The notes under the pieces were generated by a model that saw nothing but the letters and a program-made list of their open reading frames with translations, did not search any database and was not told the origin of the DNA. Source: Chryseobacterium ginsenosidimutans (GTDB lineage: Bacteria > Bacteroidota > Bacteroidia > Flavobacteriales > Weeksellaceae). Taken from it: 64,000 nt of DNA. The translations under genes were made by a program, and so were the position numbers. The DNA lies in assembly GCF_030823405.1 (NCBI RefSeq), contig NZ_JAUSXC010000001.1, forward strand, positions 3,455,001-3,519,000, read 5' to 3'. This document shows, in pieces, positions 63,542 to 64,000 of this stretch (positions within the stretch are counted from its first letter, which is position 1; each line of letters starts with the position of its first letter).

Positions 63542-64000
63542 CTACAGATTGACAATTTTTAAAAACTCTTCCACAAAACTGTCCAGCCTGCATAACGTCA
63601 TCAATTTAGGATCTGCAGGTAATAAACTTGAACGGAAGACCGTCTTTGCAACCGTTTCTCCTTCCTTTCGGAATCTTTTGCTGTCGCTTATGGAAGTCTC
63701 CATAAGCTGAAGCCCGAGATCTTTGATGACCTTGCTGTAATTTTCATACAGCAGCGTCTTTTCCCTTCCGTCCACCTGATTCCAGAAGAGCTGTATGCTT
63801 TTAATTGCAGTCTGTTTTTCTTTCATCAGGACATTCGTAAGCACATCCGTAAAACTTAATGTGCTTTCCAGCACAACTCGGTCTGCCGTTATCGGAGAAA
63901 AGATATAATGCACGCTGGCGAGCGTTCGCAAAATACCAGCGGTATTGACGGTTCCGGGAAGATCCAGAAAAATAACATCAGGTGCCGTCTCTGAATTATT
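63542..64000 (-). CDS. ParA-family ATPase, TraA-like (5' end outside window)
   Basis: The C-terminal 153 residues of a ParA-like ATPase of the conjugal-transfer TraA type. The start visible here is NNSETAPDVIFLDLPGTVNT, with the Walker B-like DLPG motif. FSPITADRVVLESTLSFTDV and a helical C-terminus follow. The N-terminus with the P-loop lies beyond the window. TraA sits at the head of the tra operon in CTnDOT-like elements; here its downstream partner is truncated. The frame stays open to the window edge. Confidence 0.85.
   Translation of the reverse strand, partial: NNSETAPDVIFLDLPGTVNTAGILRTLASVHYIFSPITADRVVLESTLSFTDVLTNVLMKEKQTAIKSIQLFWNQVDGREKTLLYENYSKVIKDLGLQLMETSISDSKRFRKEGETVAKTVFRSSLLPADPKLMTLCRLDSFVEEFLKIVNL

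Noticed and set aside
63247..63552. Plus-strand open frame opposite the traB-like fragment
   Set aside because: The minus strand has the recognisable DUF3408-type N-terminus directly behind the TraA-like gene; the plus frame is its complement.
58519..64000. Second attachment site (repeat of the tRNA-Arg 3' half) within the window
   Set aside because: No copy of the T-arm/acceptor sequence was seen, so the far end of the element lies outside.

Overview
The window looks like a chromosomal segment of a flavobacterium, most likely Chryseobacterium or a close relative. The evidence is low GC, a SusC/SusD pair, MKK-type lipoproteins, the Bacteroidota -7 promoter element TAnnTTTG at several genes, almost no Shine-Dalgarno sites, and a family order typical of that group (UbiA-like protein, RecF, DUF721; Tpx next to monomeric Icd). 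The assignment rests on sequence reading alone.

Layout. 0-8.5 kb: a partial ECF sigma factor, then a minus-strand run of small stress- or ligand-type proteins (DoxX, three SRPBCC, SDR, VOC, an alpha/beta hydrolase, two DinB) ending at a Crp/Fnr regulator. 8.7-13.4 kb: DUF763, VOC, thiol peroxidase and divergent monomeric isocitrate dehydrogenase. 13.6-14.8 kb: a divergent HxlR regulator/SDR pair with an inverted repeat between them. 15-19.7 kb: a di-domain haem protein, a lipoprotein, a LytS/LytTR two-component system, a DUF1223 protein and DoxX. Two promoters here share the same 21-bp-spaced repeat at the same distance from TACTTTTG, so the locus looks like one LytTR-controlled regulon. 19.8-23 kb: MFS pump, aldo-keto reductase and an AraC regulator with a 17-bp operator present at two places. 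23.4-33.1 kb: a polysaccharide utilisation locus (SusC, SusD, PF10091/GH144-like enzyme, esterase-like hydrolase, GH3), with beta-1,2-glucan as a plausible substrate. 33.5-42.6 kb: DUF4197, DUF493, an ArsC-like protein, a deoxynucleoside kinase, tandem glutaminyl cyclase-like lipoproteins, a Na+/H+ antiporter, a bestrophin and DUF2490. 42.7-46.3 kb: a second VOC/SRPBCC/DUF1569 cluster with a tandem pair of unknown secreted proteins. 46.6-58.4 kb: a 1964-residue alpha-2-macroglobulin, a UbiA-like protein, RecF, DUF721, a Gcr-like membrane protein, MtgA and a BtuF-like binding protein.

58.4-64 kb: tRNA-Arg(ACG) is the insertion point of an integrative element that continues past the window. Its large serine recombinase is frameshifted, and the last recombinase codons lie inside the tRNA gene. 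The element carries a DUF1016 nuclease, SSB, a truncated DUF932 gene fused end to end with a truncated DUF3408 (TraB-like) gene, and a ParA/TraA-like gene cut by the window edge. It looks like a decayed conjugative element with an internal deletion.

No CRISPR array or rRNA gene was seen. The most system-like candidates are the LytTR/haem regulon and the rearranged integrative element.
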